Under the pieces are notes generated by a model that saw nothing but the letters and a program-made list of their open reading frames with translations, made no database searches and had not been told where the DNA came from. Shown here in pieces: positions 8,362-16,652 of a DNA stretch of 55,423 nt. Source of the stretch: CAMLQK01 sp964654135 (GTDB taxonomy: Bacteria > Patescibacteriota > Saccharimonadia > Saccharimonadales > UBA4665); contig CAZZHV010000003.1 in the NCBI GenBank assembly GCA_964654135.1, positions 1 through 55,423 of the forward strand. The letters run 5' to 3'. Made by a program: the position numbers and the translations under genes. How positions within the stretch are numbered: the first letter of the stretch is position 1; every line of letters begins with the position of its first letter.

Positions 8362-10542
8362 CTATTTGAGATAGCCAGATTTGGTTAGCATATCTACCAC
8401 GCGGTTTCTATAAGCTTCTTCGGAGTATTGACGCTCAAGCTGTTCGCGCATATTGTGTGCAAGCTTTCTGCGGAGCTCCGGACTCGCCCTTACGAGTTGC
8501 AGCGCCTTTGCGTATGCGACTGGATCTTGAGTTTTATTTATGAGTAGGCCAGTGAATTCGTCACTGATAATCTCTGGAATACCACCAGCCCTGGAGGCTA
8601 TGATTGGTAATCCTGCACCTCCAACTTCGGCTAGGACATTGGGAATGCCGTCGAAGAGAGAAGTGTATAGGAATGCATCATACTGATCCATTGGCAGGCT
8701 TGCTGGGCCATCATACGTACCTTTATACTGTACATTGCTTGGCAAATTGCGTAGGAAAGAAGTATCGAATCCTTCATCGATAGAGCCGTACATATCGATA
8801 GTAATGGCGTCGTCTTTTACGAGCCGGCCGATCTCAGCAACTAAAGCTGGCATTTTTTCTGGAGCCAAACGAGCAGCCCACAGTACGCGTAAACTATCTG
8901 TTTCCTGACGAGTGGGCAAAACGTGCTCAGGTAACTCAACGAGTGGGCGATGCAAGAGTGTCTTGTCGATAGCAAAACCATACTCTTGATGCCAAACATC
9001 AAGCACCGTTTGGTTATCACTGGTGACGAAATCACATAACTCATAGATTTCTGGCACATGCGTGTGTGAATAGCCGAATATACGGCCGGTATCGTCAGTA
9101 CTTTGGCTGAATGAAGTAGCGATAACGTGTTTACCACTATTGCGAATGTAGGCTGGGTGCGTGGCGATAAAGTCGTATGCTAAGGCTGAGTTTATAACGT
9201 GCAAATACTGAGCGCCACTGTTTTCGACAAACTGTTCCAGGATGCGCATTTGCAGATCAGGATGAACAGTTTTGGTTAGCTCGCCAAGTGGCAAAAAGTC
9301 ACACGTTAGTTTATCTTTCCATACGGATTCAACAGGCAGCGTTGCAACAACCAGTACTCGCTTTTTGGGTGCCGCAGCTTGAATTTGGTTGGCATATGAA
9401 ATAACGAACTTATCTGCGCCGCCCTTGGCAACCCAAGGTGCAAAGATCAAGTAATCGTAGGAATCGTGGGCGGTAGCGTCTACGATTCGTTTGTAGCCGA
9501 GCCCAACTTCCCAATGGGCAGGAGTAATGGAATCGTAGGTTTGTGTGCCGGCTAATACCTGCTCTGAAGGGTAGAGGCGCTTCTCGATAGTATGAACGTC
9601 CTTCCACTCAGTTAGCAGCCAATCTGGAGCATCTACGCTGTTTTTAACTGGTAATGCCTCAACGCCGTCTTTGAGTCGCAAGTAGTAGTGACGCGCTTTG
9701 TTGTACAGACGGGGGTGTTTTTGGAGAAACTGCTTGCCGCTATTTACGAGAGTTGGCGCAGCTGGATTGTGCGGCACATCTACATTTTTGCCTTCAGGGA
9801 CTGTAAGTGAGCGAATATGCTTAAAGCTCGTCAGCTCACTCGCGCGCACAATAGACTGTGCTCCTTGCTGAGCCGCCCAGCGTGAGTTGCTGGCCTTGCG
9901 GCGCACAAAGATGACGCTCTCCGGAATAAGGATATTGTGGTAGCCTTCGTAGATGAAGCGGTTGTTAAGGTTCCAGTCTTCGAAGCCGTAGCCTTGCGGG
10001 TCGATACAGTAAGCGTGCTTGAGCAAGATAGAGCGCTTAGTCATGAGTACTACATTCCAGCGGTTGGCAAATACAGAAAGCAAGCTGTCGGTTGCTTGGT
10101 CTATTTCTCCGTGCTTTGTGACAATGTTGCTAGCAGCATCAAATTCTAGGGTTAGAGCTGGATGAGCGATAATGTCTTGCTCGGCATTTTTGATTAGGTG
10201 CTGCAGGGCGTCGGCCAGCCAGTGTTTGCTCACGAGATCGTCACCGTCAATAAAGGTCACAAATGTGCCGGATGCTTTTCCAATGCAGAAATTGCGAGAA
10301 GCACCAGAATCCTTGAAGCTATTCTCGTAGCGTACAAAGTTGCCGAGGTATGCCTCGTTGGCTTTTAGGTAGGCCTCCATGTCGGGCGTCGCGGAATCTA
10401 CATGGATGATAACTTCATAGCTAAAGCCGCGCTCCCTTAGGACGTTACCAGCCCGATCAATGCTTTTGAGGGTTTTGTGAAGAAGAATTCCCTCGGAATG
10501 TGCGGTGACAATTACCGAAAGATCAGGGTTCTGCTTGTCCAT
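8362..10542 (-). CDS. Bifunctional glycosyltransferase: GT2 (N) fused to GT4 (C)
   Basis: 726 residues. Residues 1-250 are a GT-A domain: DLSVIVTAHSEGILLHKTLK at the start and TFIDGDDLVS as the DxD-like metal site. From about 350 there is a GT-B domain: YLIFAPWVAKGGADKFV, RVLWAARLAPEKMPALVAEI and YTSLFDGIPNVLAEVGGAGLPIIASRAGGIPEI, the last holding the family-4 acidic motif. A two-domain enzyme suggests two successive sugar additions by one polypeptide. The start is preceded by TATACT with ten bases before ATG and no Shine-Dalgarno, so the leader would be three or four bases. It follows the DUF2142 gene by 18 bases on the same strand. Sugars are unknown. Confidence 0.88.
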   Translation of the reverse strand: MDKQNPDLSVIVTAHSEGILLHKTLKSIDRAGNVLRERGFSYEVIIHVDSATPDMEAYLKANEAYLGNFVRYENSFKDSGASRNFCIGKASGTFVTFIDGDDLVSKHWLADALQHLIKNAEQDIIAHPALTLEFDAASNIVTKHGEIDQATDSLLSVFANRWNVVLMTKRSILLKHAYCIDPQGYGFEDWNLNNRFIYEGYHNILIPESVIFVRRKASNSRWAAQQGAQSIVRASELTSFKHIRSLTVPEGKNVDVPHNPAAPTLVNSGKQFLQKHPRLYNKARHYYLRLKDGVEALPVKNSVDAPDWLLTEWKDVHTIEKRLYPSEQVLAGTQTYDSITPAHWEVGLGYKRIVDATAHDSYDYLIFAPWVAKGGADKFVISYANQIQAAAPKKRVLVVATLPVESVWKDKLTCDFLPLGELTKTVHPDLQMRILEQFVENSGAQYLHVINSALAYDFIATHPAYIRNSGKHVIATSFSQSTDDTGRIFGYSHTHVPEIYELCDFVTSDNQTVLDVWHQEYGFAIDKTLLHRPLVELPEHVLPTRQETDSLRVLWAARLAPEKMPALVAEIGRLVKDDAITIDMYGSIDEGFDTSFLRNLPSNVQYKGTYDGPASLPMDQYDAFLYTSLFDGIPNVLAEVGGAGLPIIASRAGGIPEIISDEFTGLLINKTQDPVAYAKALQLVRASPELRRKLAHNMREQLERQYSEEAYRNRVVDMLTKSGYLK

Positions 10543-10560
10543 AGTACTTATAAGTATACC

Positions 10561-12054
10561 TTAAACCCAGATGTAGACCTTGCAGTAATACCAAATAGCA
10601 CACACAAGCAGCAATCCGGCATATGTGCCATAGAGGTAGCGAGGTCTTTCCCACTTAACAGGAATGGGTTTGAGGTATTTCTTGAGGCCTAACGCCACGC
10701 CAAAGAAAAGGAACGGTAATGCAGGAATGAGGTAGCGGCCCTGTACGCCAAGCACGAGGTCTCCGCCAATGGGCGTATATGAAATATAGAGCGAAATAAA
10801 GATTCCTAGTAGCGCCAGCACGGCACTGCCGAGAATCACAAGTGTTACATGGAGTCTGCGCACTACGGATCTAAAGTGCAAAGCGGCTACATATGCAGCA
10901 ACAAGCACTGGTACGATCTCAAGATAATATATGACAGCCGGGAAGGCTACACCTTGCTGGGTTATGCCTCCCATATATTGCAGCCAATTTTGTGTGAAAA
11001 TTGATTTTACAATAACAAACACAAAGTTAAATGGGTGACCTTTGACATATTCAATTTGGCCAGAAGTGCTTACCATGTCACCTGGCGAACTAGACACAAC
11101 TGCCTGAGTGCGAACCATATCGGCGGTAGCTGCGTTCCAGGCCACTGTCGGCAATAAGATTAGTAGAAGAACGGCTGCCCGCAGAATCCAGGCCTTGCGC
11201 CCCTTGCCAAAGATAGGCAGGAATAGTACGACTAGCGAAAGCAAAATATAGGGCAGCTTAAGAATCGGGACGAGTACTGCTGCAGCCAAAAGAACACCCT
11301 TTAACTTATTAGGAAAATCTTGCCCCTCTTGGTATGCGCGGACAGTCAGTGCAAAAAGTAGCAGAGCAGTCGCATTGAGTAACATATCCACGCCCAATCC
11401 CGCAGACAGTGAAACGCTCAAGGGGAATAGGCCAATCGCAAATACTAGATATCTTGCTGTATTTTTGCGTAGCAGATATATCGCCCAGCCTACAATAGCT
11501 GCATAGGCGATGACACTACCTATGCGGGCAGCGTAAATCATATGTGCTGCAGTAGAATGGAGCAATTCCGCCACTTGCATGCCAATTGCTGCAGGCAAGT
11601 ACGATAGGAAGAAATAATAGCTAGCTCCCCAGGTATTAATAGGAGACTTCTCCGACGGATTAACGATTTGGTTTGATCGTTCAGTGACTTCTTTTTGGAC
11701 AACGCGAGTCGGTTTTTTACAGGGGCCATCCATTTTGCAAAGTGCCTCAATACGAGATCCAGCGCCGGTTAACTGTTCTAAGTTAATGATGGCGTTAGCG
11801 ACGTCACCGCCCTGTAGTGTGTACGTGTGACCATTGACGATCTGTTTCTGCACAGGATGGCTAAAGAGCTGCCCTGCCTGAAGCTGATACGCCCTAAACG
11901 AATGGACTGTTTCGTCGTGCGTATAACCAATCGGCACCGCCAGGGCAAAGTACATACCAAATACCAAAGATAAAACGATAAATACAACGTGCGTTTCGCG
12001 CCAATTACGCCTAACCCACGACCATACTCGATGGCTTTTCTCCGTCAGTCCCAT
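10561..12054 (-). CDS. DUF2142-family polytopic membrane protein
   Basis: 497 residues with about 11-12 hydrophobic segments. The N-terminus has a first helix followed by VPIGYTHDETVHSFRAYQLQAGQLF, the acidic DE..H motif characteristic of DUF2142 and reminiscent of the first-loop catalytic acid of GT-C membrane glycosyltransferases. A long extracytoplasmic loop (about 45-140) follows. DUF2142 proteins are common in polysaccharide loci, and a role as a polyprenyl-phosphate-sugar-dependent transferase is plausible but unproven. A TATACT box lies eight bases before the ATG. It belongs with the flanking glycan genes. Confidence 0.8.
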   Translation of the reverse strand: MGLTEKSHRVWSWVRRNWRETHVVFIVLSLVFGMYFALAVPIGYTHDETVHSFRAYQLQAGQLFSHPVQKQIVNGHTYTLQGGDVANAIINLEQLTGAGSRIEALCKMDGPCKKPTRVVQKEVTERSNQIVNPSEKSPINTWGASYYFFLSYLPAAIGMQVAELLHSTAAHMIYAARIGSVIAYAAIVGWAIYLLRKNTARYLVFAIGLFPLSVSLSAGLGVDMLLNATALLLFALTVRAYQEGQDFPNKLKGVLLAAAVLVPILKLPYILLSLVVLFLPIFGKGRKAWILRAAVLLLILLPTVAWNAATADMVRTQAVVSSSPGDMVSTSGQIEYVKGHPFNFVFVIVKSIFTQNWLQYMGGITQQGVAFPAVIYYLEIVPVLVAAYVAALHFRSVVRRLHVTLVILGSAVLALLGIFISLYISYTPIGGDLVLGVQGRYLIPALPFLFFGVALGLKKYLKPIPVKWERPRYLYGTYAGLLLVCAIWYYCKVYIWV

Positions 12055-12092
12055 TACCTACTAGTATAACGCAAGTGCTTAGGCTAGAACAC

Positions 12093-12446
12093 TTATTTGC
12101 CGACGTTGAGGAGTACGATGCCGCTTAGGATGAGGGCGATGCCAACAACCTTTAGTGCGGTAAAAGCTTCATGGAAGATGAAGTAAGACGCAATAAAGAT
12201 AGCGACGTAGACGAATGCGGTTGCAAAAGGGATAATGTAGCCAAGGTCAAACTTAGCGATAAGGTAGGTATAGAGCAGGAAGCTTGTGCCATACAGGAAA
12301 ATACCAACCAGGCTGAGCAGCTGGAAATTGAAGGTTAGCTTGCCGCCCGTGAAGCCAATAAGCGCGCCACTATTGGAGCCCATTTTTAGGAAGACGAGCG
12401 CTAGCGAAGTTGTAAGTACATAAAGAAGAAGAATAATTTTAGCCAT
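12093..12446 (-). CDS. Small multidrug-resistance/EamA-like four-helix transporter
   Basis: 117 residues from ATG 12446 (MAKIILLLYVL) with four hydrophobic helices at about 4-22, 38-58, 62-84 and 93-114, ending in LILSGIVLLNVGK. The layout matches SMR/ArnE-ArnF half-size transporters; in polysaccharide loci such proteins flip lipid-linked sugars, or support GT-C enzymes. Here it sits between the DUF2142 gene and the colitose-type operon. The frame is open a further 14 codons upstream, but TATACT at 12453-12458 lies in that stretch, so 12446 is preferred. No Shine-Dalgarno is present. Substrate cannot be deduced. Confidence 0.75.
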   Translation of the reverse strand: MAKIILLLYVLTTSLALVFLKMGSNSGALIGFTGGKLTFNFQLLSLVGIFLYGTSFLLYTYLIAKFDLGYIIPFATAFVYVAIFIASYFIFHEAFTALKVVGIALILSGIVLLNVGK

Positions 12447-12490
12447 TTCATCATAGTATATCACCTTGGCAGGCTGCGAAGAAGACAAAC

Positions 12491-12519
12491 AAAAAGACGA
12501 CCAAGCTGATCGTCTTTTT
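12491..12519. terminator. Intrinsic terminator after the gmd operon
   Basis: AAAAAGACGA / TCGTCTTTTT hairpin 14 bases beyond the stop of the last gene of the minus-strand sugar nucleotide operon; it separates that operon from the small transporter gene. Confidence 0.9.
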
Positions 12520-12532
12520 GCTAAAAATTGGA

Positions 12533-13468
12533 CTAGTCCTTAGCGATGTTTTCGAGATACCAATCGTAGGTCCGCTTGAGGCCTTCCTCAAAGCCTATCT
12601 TGTGGTGCCAGCCAGCTTCGTGAAGCTTGGTGACATCCAAGAGCTTCTTGGGCATACCGTCAGGCTTGGTTGCGTCAAAGACCAGCTTACCTTCATAGCC
12701 AACAAGCTTCTGGATGGTTTCAGCAAGCTCTTTGATGGAAATGTCTTCGCCAGTACCGACGTTGAGGAACTGCTTGTCAGTATAGTTTTCAAGCAAAAAT
12801 ACCACTGAGTCCGCGAGGTCATCTACGTGCAAGAATTCACGGCGACTTACGCCTGTTCCCCAGATAACAATTTCTGGAGTGTTGTTAACTTTGGCTTCGT
12901 GGAAGCGGCGAATTAACGCAGGGATAACGTGTGAACTTTCTGGGTCGAAGTTATCGTTTTCGCCGTAAATGTTTGTTGGCATGCACGACGTAAAGTTTAG
13001 GCCGTGCTCTTCGTAGATGTATTCACACATCTTCATACCGGTAATCTTGGCGTAGGCGTAACCTTGGTTAGTTGGCTCTGGTGGCCCCTGCATGAAATAT
13101 TCTTCCTTCATGGGTTGCGGGCAATCGCGAGGATAGATGCATGAGCTACCCAGGAAGAGAAACTTCTTAACGCCAACTTCTTTTGCTGACCAAATAAGGT
13201 TGTTTTGGATTTGCAGGTTCTCGTAGAGGAATTCAGCAGGGTAGGTCATATTGGCCTTGATACCGCCAACTTTAGCAGCGCTATCAATGACATACTCTGG
13301 CTTCTCTGTCTCAAAGAATACTTTAACGGCACCTTGATCCATGAGGTCTAGCTCTTGGCGTGTGCGAAGAACGAGGTTGGTGTAGTCCTCGGATTGCAAA
13401 CGACGAACGATCGCTGCGCCTACGAGGCCGCGATGCCCGGCTACGAAGATTTTTGCTGCTTTATCCAT
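12533..13468 (-). CDS. GDP-sugar epimerase/reductase (GDP-L-fucose synthase / ColC type)
   Basis: 311-residue short-chain dehydrogenase. NADP-binding GHRGLVGAAIVRRL is at the N-terminus (about 11-25); the catalytic set is recognisable as SSCIYP (Ser and Cys), YAYAK (Tyr and Lys) and SSHVIPALIRRF (His), matching the Ser107, Cys109, Tyr136, Lys140 and His179 set of E. coli GDP-fucose synthase. Fcl and ColC share this fold and chemistry (C-5 epimerisation then C-4 reduction, with C-3 epimerisation only for fucose). The upstream operon partner is a ColD-like 3-dehydratase, so I favour the last step to GDP-L-colitose; GDP-L-fucose is the alternative. ATG follows AAGGAGC, 11 bases after the preceding stop. 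Confidence 0.85.
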   Translation of the reverse strand: MDKAAKIFVAGHRGLVGAAIVRRLQSEDYTNLVLRTRQELDLMDQGAVKVFFETEKPEYVIDSAAKVGGIKANMTYPAEFLYENLQIQNNLIWSAKEVGVKKFLFLGSSCIYPRDCPQPMKEEYFMQGPPEPTNQGYAYAKITGMKMCEYIYEEHGLNFTSCMPTNIYGENDNFDPESSHVIPALIRRFHEAKVNNTPEIVIWGTGVSRREFLHVDDLADSVVFLLENYTDKQFLNVGTGEDISIKELAETIQKLVGYEGKLVFDATKPDGMPKKLLDVTKLHEAGWHHKIGFEEGLKRTYDWYLENIAKD

Positions 13469-13479
13469 GCCGATGCTCC

Positions 13480-14643
13480 TTATTTCTGTAGCAAGTTACA
13501 AAGTGTGTCGATCTCTTCTGGTGTCATTTCTGGGTTGTTACCAAAGTAGAAACCATTCTCGTGAACGAGGTCGGAGTTAGGGCAGGGAGTAATGTCCTTA
13601 ACGTACTTCTGATAGAAAGGTTGCTTAGTCATGTTGCCAGCGATAACTGGGCGAATTTCTACGCCAGCTTTCTCAAACTTGGCACGGTACTGTGCCGCGA
13701 GCTCAGGAGTCTTACAGATGATAGGCATTGAGAAGTTGGAGATAACATTCATGTGGCTAAGATCGTACTGGTAGAAGTCGCCGTTGGCGGCCATTGCTTG
13801 TTGGTAACGAGCAAAGTTGTCTACGCGCTTGCCTACAATTTCGTCCCAGTAAGGCATCTGAGTGTTGCCGATGAAACCGTTGATTTCGGTTGGGCGGAAG
13901 TTGGATGCGATGTCGTAGAACGTGTACTTAGCGTAAAAGCCGTCAATGCCCGCTTTGGCACGGAGCTCTTGCTGTTTTTCTGGACTGAGGTTACGGTCCC
14001 AGCCGTGCGCGCGACCCATTACGAGGTAGTCGTAGAGCTCATCATCATCGGTACAAACCATACCACCTTCGATGGTGGACATGTGGTGGCCCACAAAGAA
14101 TGAGAAGGTAGAAGCAACTCCGTAGTTACCGAGGAGTTTGCCATTTACTTCTGATCCAAGTGACTCACAGTTGTCTTCGAGCAAGATAATACCGCGGTCG
14201 TCACAGATTTTTTTAACTTCAGGAAGGTTGTCGGCAAAGCCGAGAACGTTGGTTAGGAAGAGACCCTTCAGGCCATCTGCCTGTGCGGCAAACTTTTCTG
14301 GAGAAACGTTAAGTGTTTCAAGCTCACAGTCAATAGCTACCGGTACGAGGCCGAGTTGGATAAGCGGCATAACATTGGTAGACCACGTAAGAGCAGAAAA
14401 ACCAATCTTGTCACCCTTCTGGAAACGGCCAAGGTTCATCATTGCCTGGATGAGCAGAAGGTTAGCGACACTACCGTTAGATACGTAGACAGCGTGCTTG
14501 CGACCTTGCTTGGCGGCAAATGATTCCTCAAACTGCTTACATTGAGCGTTCATGCTCAAGATATCCTGGTTGAGGATAAACTCGGCAAGTGCTTGCTTGG
14601 TTTCAGCTTCGTGATAAAAACTAGACTTAATGAGCTTGATCAT
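13480..14643 (-). CDS. colD: PLP-dependent GDP-4-keto-6-deoxy-D-mannose 3-dehydratase (ColD-like)
   Basis: 387-residue aspartate aminotransferase-fold protein of the DegT/DnrJ/EryC1 group. Where aminotransferases have the PLP-anchoring lysine, this one reads FFVGHHMSTIEGG, with His186-His187. That lysine-to-histidine change marks the dehydratases ColD and RfbH/E1. The flanking text (LLEDNCESLGS, TDDDELYDYLVMGRAHGWDRNL, RPVIAGNMTKQPF) also follows ColD. No cysteine cluster for the [2Fe-2S] centre of E1 is visible, favouring ColD, which removes the C-3 hydroxyl using PMP and glutamate. It overlaps the gmd stop by one base and precedes the reductase by 11 bases. It should act on the Gmd product in the cytoplasm. 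Confidence 0.85.
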   Translation of the reverse strand: MIKLIKSSFYHEAETKQALAEFILNQDILSMNAQCKQFEESFAAKQGRKHAVYVSNGSVANLLLIQAMMNLGRFQKGDKIGFSALTWSTNVMPLIQLGLVPVAIDCELETLNVSPEKFAAQADGLKGLFLTNVLGFADNLPEVKKICDDRGIILLEDNCESLGSEVNGKLLGNYGVASTFSFFVGHHMSTIEGGMVCTDDDELYDYLVMGRAHGWDRNLSPEKQQELRAKAGIDGFYAKYTFYDIASNFRPTEINGFIGNTQMPYWDEIVGKRVDNFARYQQAMAANGDFYQYDLSHMNVISNFSMPIICKTPELAAQYRAKFEKAGVEIRPVIAGNMTKQPFYQKYVKDITPCPNSDLVHENGFYFGNNPEMTPEEIDTLCNLLQK

Positions 14644-15692
14644 TATTTAACTCCGTTCTTTTTCTTCTCAGCTTCGAGGTCGGCTTCGGCCATAATTTTG
14701 GTGAGCTCTTCGAAGGTCACTTTTGGCTCCCACTTAAGCTGCTTCTTAGCCTTAGCTGGGTCACCGATAAGGAGGTCTACTTCTGCAGGGCGGAAGTAAC
14801 GAGAGTCGATACGGATAATAACTTCGCCGGTTTCGGTATTAACGCCTTCTTCTTCAAGGCCTTCACCACGCCATTCAAGCTTGATGTCGAGTGCTTTACA
14901 AGCAACTTCAACAAACTCGCGTACGGTGTGAGTTTCGTTGGTAGCAATGACGTAGTCATCTGGCTGTTCTTGCTGGAGCATGAGCCACATGGCTTCGACG
15001 TAGTCTTTTGCGTAGCCCCAGTCGCGCTTAGCTTCGAGGTTACCAAGGTACAATTCCTTGTCGACACCAAGCTTAATACGAGCAAGACCACGAGTAATCT
15101 TGCGAGTTACAAAGGTCTCACCACGACGAGGGGATTCGTGGTTGAACAAGATACCGTTACAGGCAAATATGTCGTAGCTTTCGCGGTAGTTCTTGGTAAT
15201 CCAGTAGCCATAAACCTTGGCTACACCATATGGTGAGCGAGGGTAGAAAGGAGTGTCTTCAGTCTGAGGAACGTGCTGAACCAAACCAAACATTTCAGAT
15301 GAGGATGCCTGGTAGAACTTGGTCTTTACGCCTGATTCGCGGATTGCATCGAGCAAACGAAGCGTACCAATCGCAACGACGTCACCAGTGTATTCTGGCA
15401 TATCAAAACTTACGCGAACGTGGCTTTGCGCGCCAAGGTTGTAGATTTCATCTGGCTGAATCTTTTCGATAAGGCGTGACAGGTTGCTGCTGTCTGCAAG
15501 GTCGCCATAGTGGAGCGTGAGTCGCTTGTTGTCCACGTGTGGATCCTGAAAGATGTGGTCAATACGACTCGTGTTGAACGTGGAAGAACGTCGCACGATA
15601 CCGTGTACGTCATATCCCTTTTCTAAGAGGAGTTCTGCCAAATAAGAACCGTCCTGCCCCGTAATACCTGTAATAAGAGCTGTTTTTTGCAT
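14643..15692 (-). CDS. gmd: GDP-mannose 4,6-dehydratase
   Basis: 349 residues, normal length. NADP-binding GITGQDGSYLAELLLEKGYDVHGIVRRSS at the N-terminus, YNLGAQSHVRVSFD, the catalytic Thr/Ser-Glu in SSSEMFG, and YxxxK in YGVAKVYGYW are all present, as is LFNHESPRRGETFVTRKI, which is diagnostic of Gmd. It converts GDP-D-mannose to GDP-4-keto-6-deoxy-D-mannose. GAGGGATTA precedes the start and a TATACT box lies at 15729-15734, so it heads the three-gene operon gmd, colD-like, colC-like. The GDP-mannose supply genes lie at 22216-24037. Confidence 0.95.
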   Translation of the reverse strand: MQKTALITGITGQDGSYLAELLLEKGYDVHGIVRRSSTFNTSRIDHIFQDPHVDNKRLTLHYGDLADSSNLSRLIEKIQPDEIYNLGAQSHVRVSFDMPEYTGDVVAIGTLRLLDAIRESGVKTKFYQASSSEMFGLVQHVPQTEDTPFYPRSPYGVAKVYGYWITKNYRESYDIFACNGILFNHESPRRGETFVTRKITRGLARIKLGVDKELYLGNLEAKRDWGYAKDYVEAMWLMLQQEQPDDYVIATNETHTVREFVEVACKALDIKLEWRGEGLEEEGVNTETGEVIIRIDSRYFRPAEVDLLIGDPAKAKKQLKWEPKVTFEELTKIMAEADLEAEKKKNGVK

Positions 15693-15784
15693 AGATAGAT
15701 TAATCCCTCAAAACTATAAATAACTTCTAGTATAGTAAAACATTTTTTACAGAGAATGTGTAGAGGTAGTGCAATATTACTACG

Positions 15785-16591
15785 CTAGAGCGACTGTTTG
15801 GCTTTTTTGCTGACGCGCTTAGATGCAACCATAGTTGCTGCGCGAACAGGGCGTTCCCATAGTGGAGCAAAGATATGCAGTGACTTGTGTATGTAGTTGC
15901 GCTTAATCTGCTCAGCTTCTTTCATAGAGGCCATGCGGTTAGCTACAGTAGTGGACGAAGAGTGCCAGCGAAAGGCTGCCAAAGTCTTCTTGGTGTTCAC
16001 GAATGGTCCGAATTTGCGAAGGCGCAAAAGCATGTCGAGGTCCATAGCGTACTTGAGGTTAACGTCGAAGTCACCAGCCTTTTTTAAGATAGAGTGTCGA
16101 TAGAGCATGCCAGGCAACGGTACGAGGTTTGGCCCCCAGCGCATAACCCATTCGGCAATTTTGCCGGCGCGGTTGGTGTATACGAGTTTGCCGTCGTCTT
16201 CGATATAGTCACAGAAACCATAGGCCAGAACAGCTTTAGGGTTTTTGTCGAGTGCAGTGACAGACGCTTCAAGGGATTTTGGTCGCAAGAGGTCATCATC
16301 TCCCATCCAGGTGATGAATTCGTGGTGTGGCTTGGCGTGTTGAATACCCACGTTAATTGCGCCAGAAAGGGTGCGAGGATCATCGGCCACTTCTGCGCCA
16401 TATTGTTTGGCTAAAGCAACTGCTTCTTTATTTTTGAGCGGTACAACCACTATCACATCCGGCGTGAATTCACCTTGATGCTTCTTATCAAAGGACTCAA
16501 GGGTGAGTTTTAAAAGGTCGAGCCGTACGCCGAGAGTTGGTACGATCATTAATGTACGAGACTGTTTGCCCGTTTTTGCTGCAGTAGCCAT
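15785..16591 (-). CDS. Glycosyltransferase family 2
   Basis: 268-residue GT-A protein. The N-terminus has RTLMIVPTLGVRLDLLKLTLESF; TWMGDDDLLRPKSL is the metal site and YAMDLDMLLRL the later acidic motif. A Shine-Dalgarno AGAGGATT precedes ATG 16591. It lies 61 bases after the NUDIX-HAD gene on the same strand and 92 bases before gmd, so it could be co-transcribed with the former. The 15693-15784 interval shows a promoter for gmd but no clear terminator. Donor and acceptor are unknown. Confidence 0.88.
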   Translation of the reverse strand: MATAAKTGKQSRTLMIVPTLGVRLDLLKLTLESFDKKHQGEFTPDVIVVVPLKNKEAVALAKQYGAEVADDPRTLSGAINVGIQHAKPHHEFITWMGDDDLLRPKSLEASVTALDKNPKAVLAYGFCDYIEDDGKLVYTNRAGKIAEWVMRWGPNLVPLPGMLYRHSILKKAGDFDVNLKYAMDLDMLLRLRKFGPFVNTKKTLAAFRWHSSSTTVANRMASMKEAEQIKRNYIHKSLHIFAPLWERPVRAATMVASKRVSKKAKQSL

Positions 16592-16652
16592 AGAATCCTC
16601 TTACTCTAAATTTCTGTACATATCGTAGCAGCGTAGAGAGGACTTTGCCAAA

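Noticed and set aside
13480..14643. Perosamine-type aminotransferase or CDP-sugar E1 dehydratase
   Set aside because: The PLP lysine is replaced by histidine, which argues against an aminotransferase, and no clustered cysteines for the E1 [2Fe-2S] site are visible. The operon with gmd points to a GDP-linked substrate.
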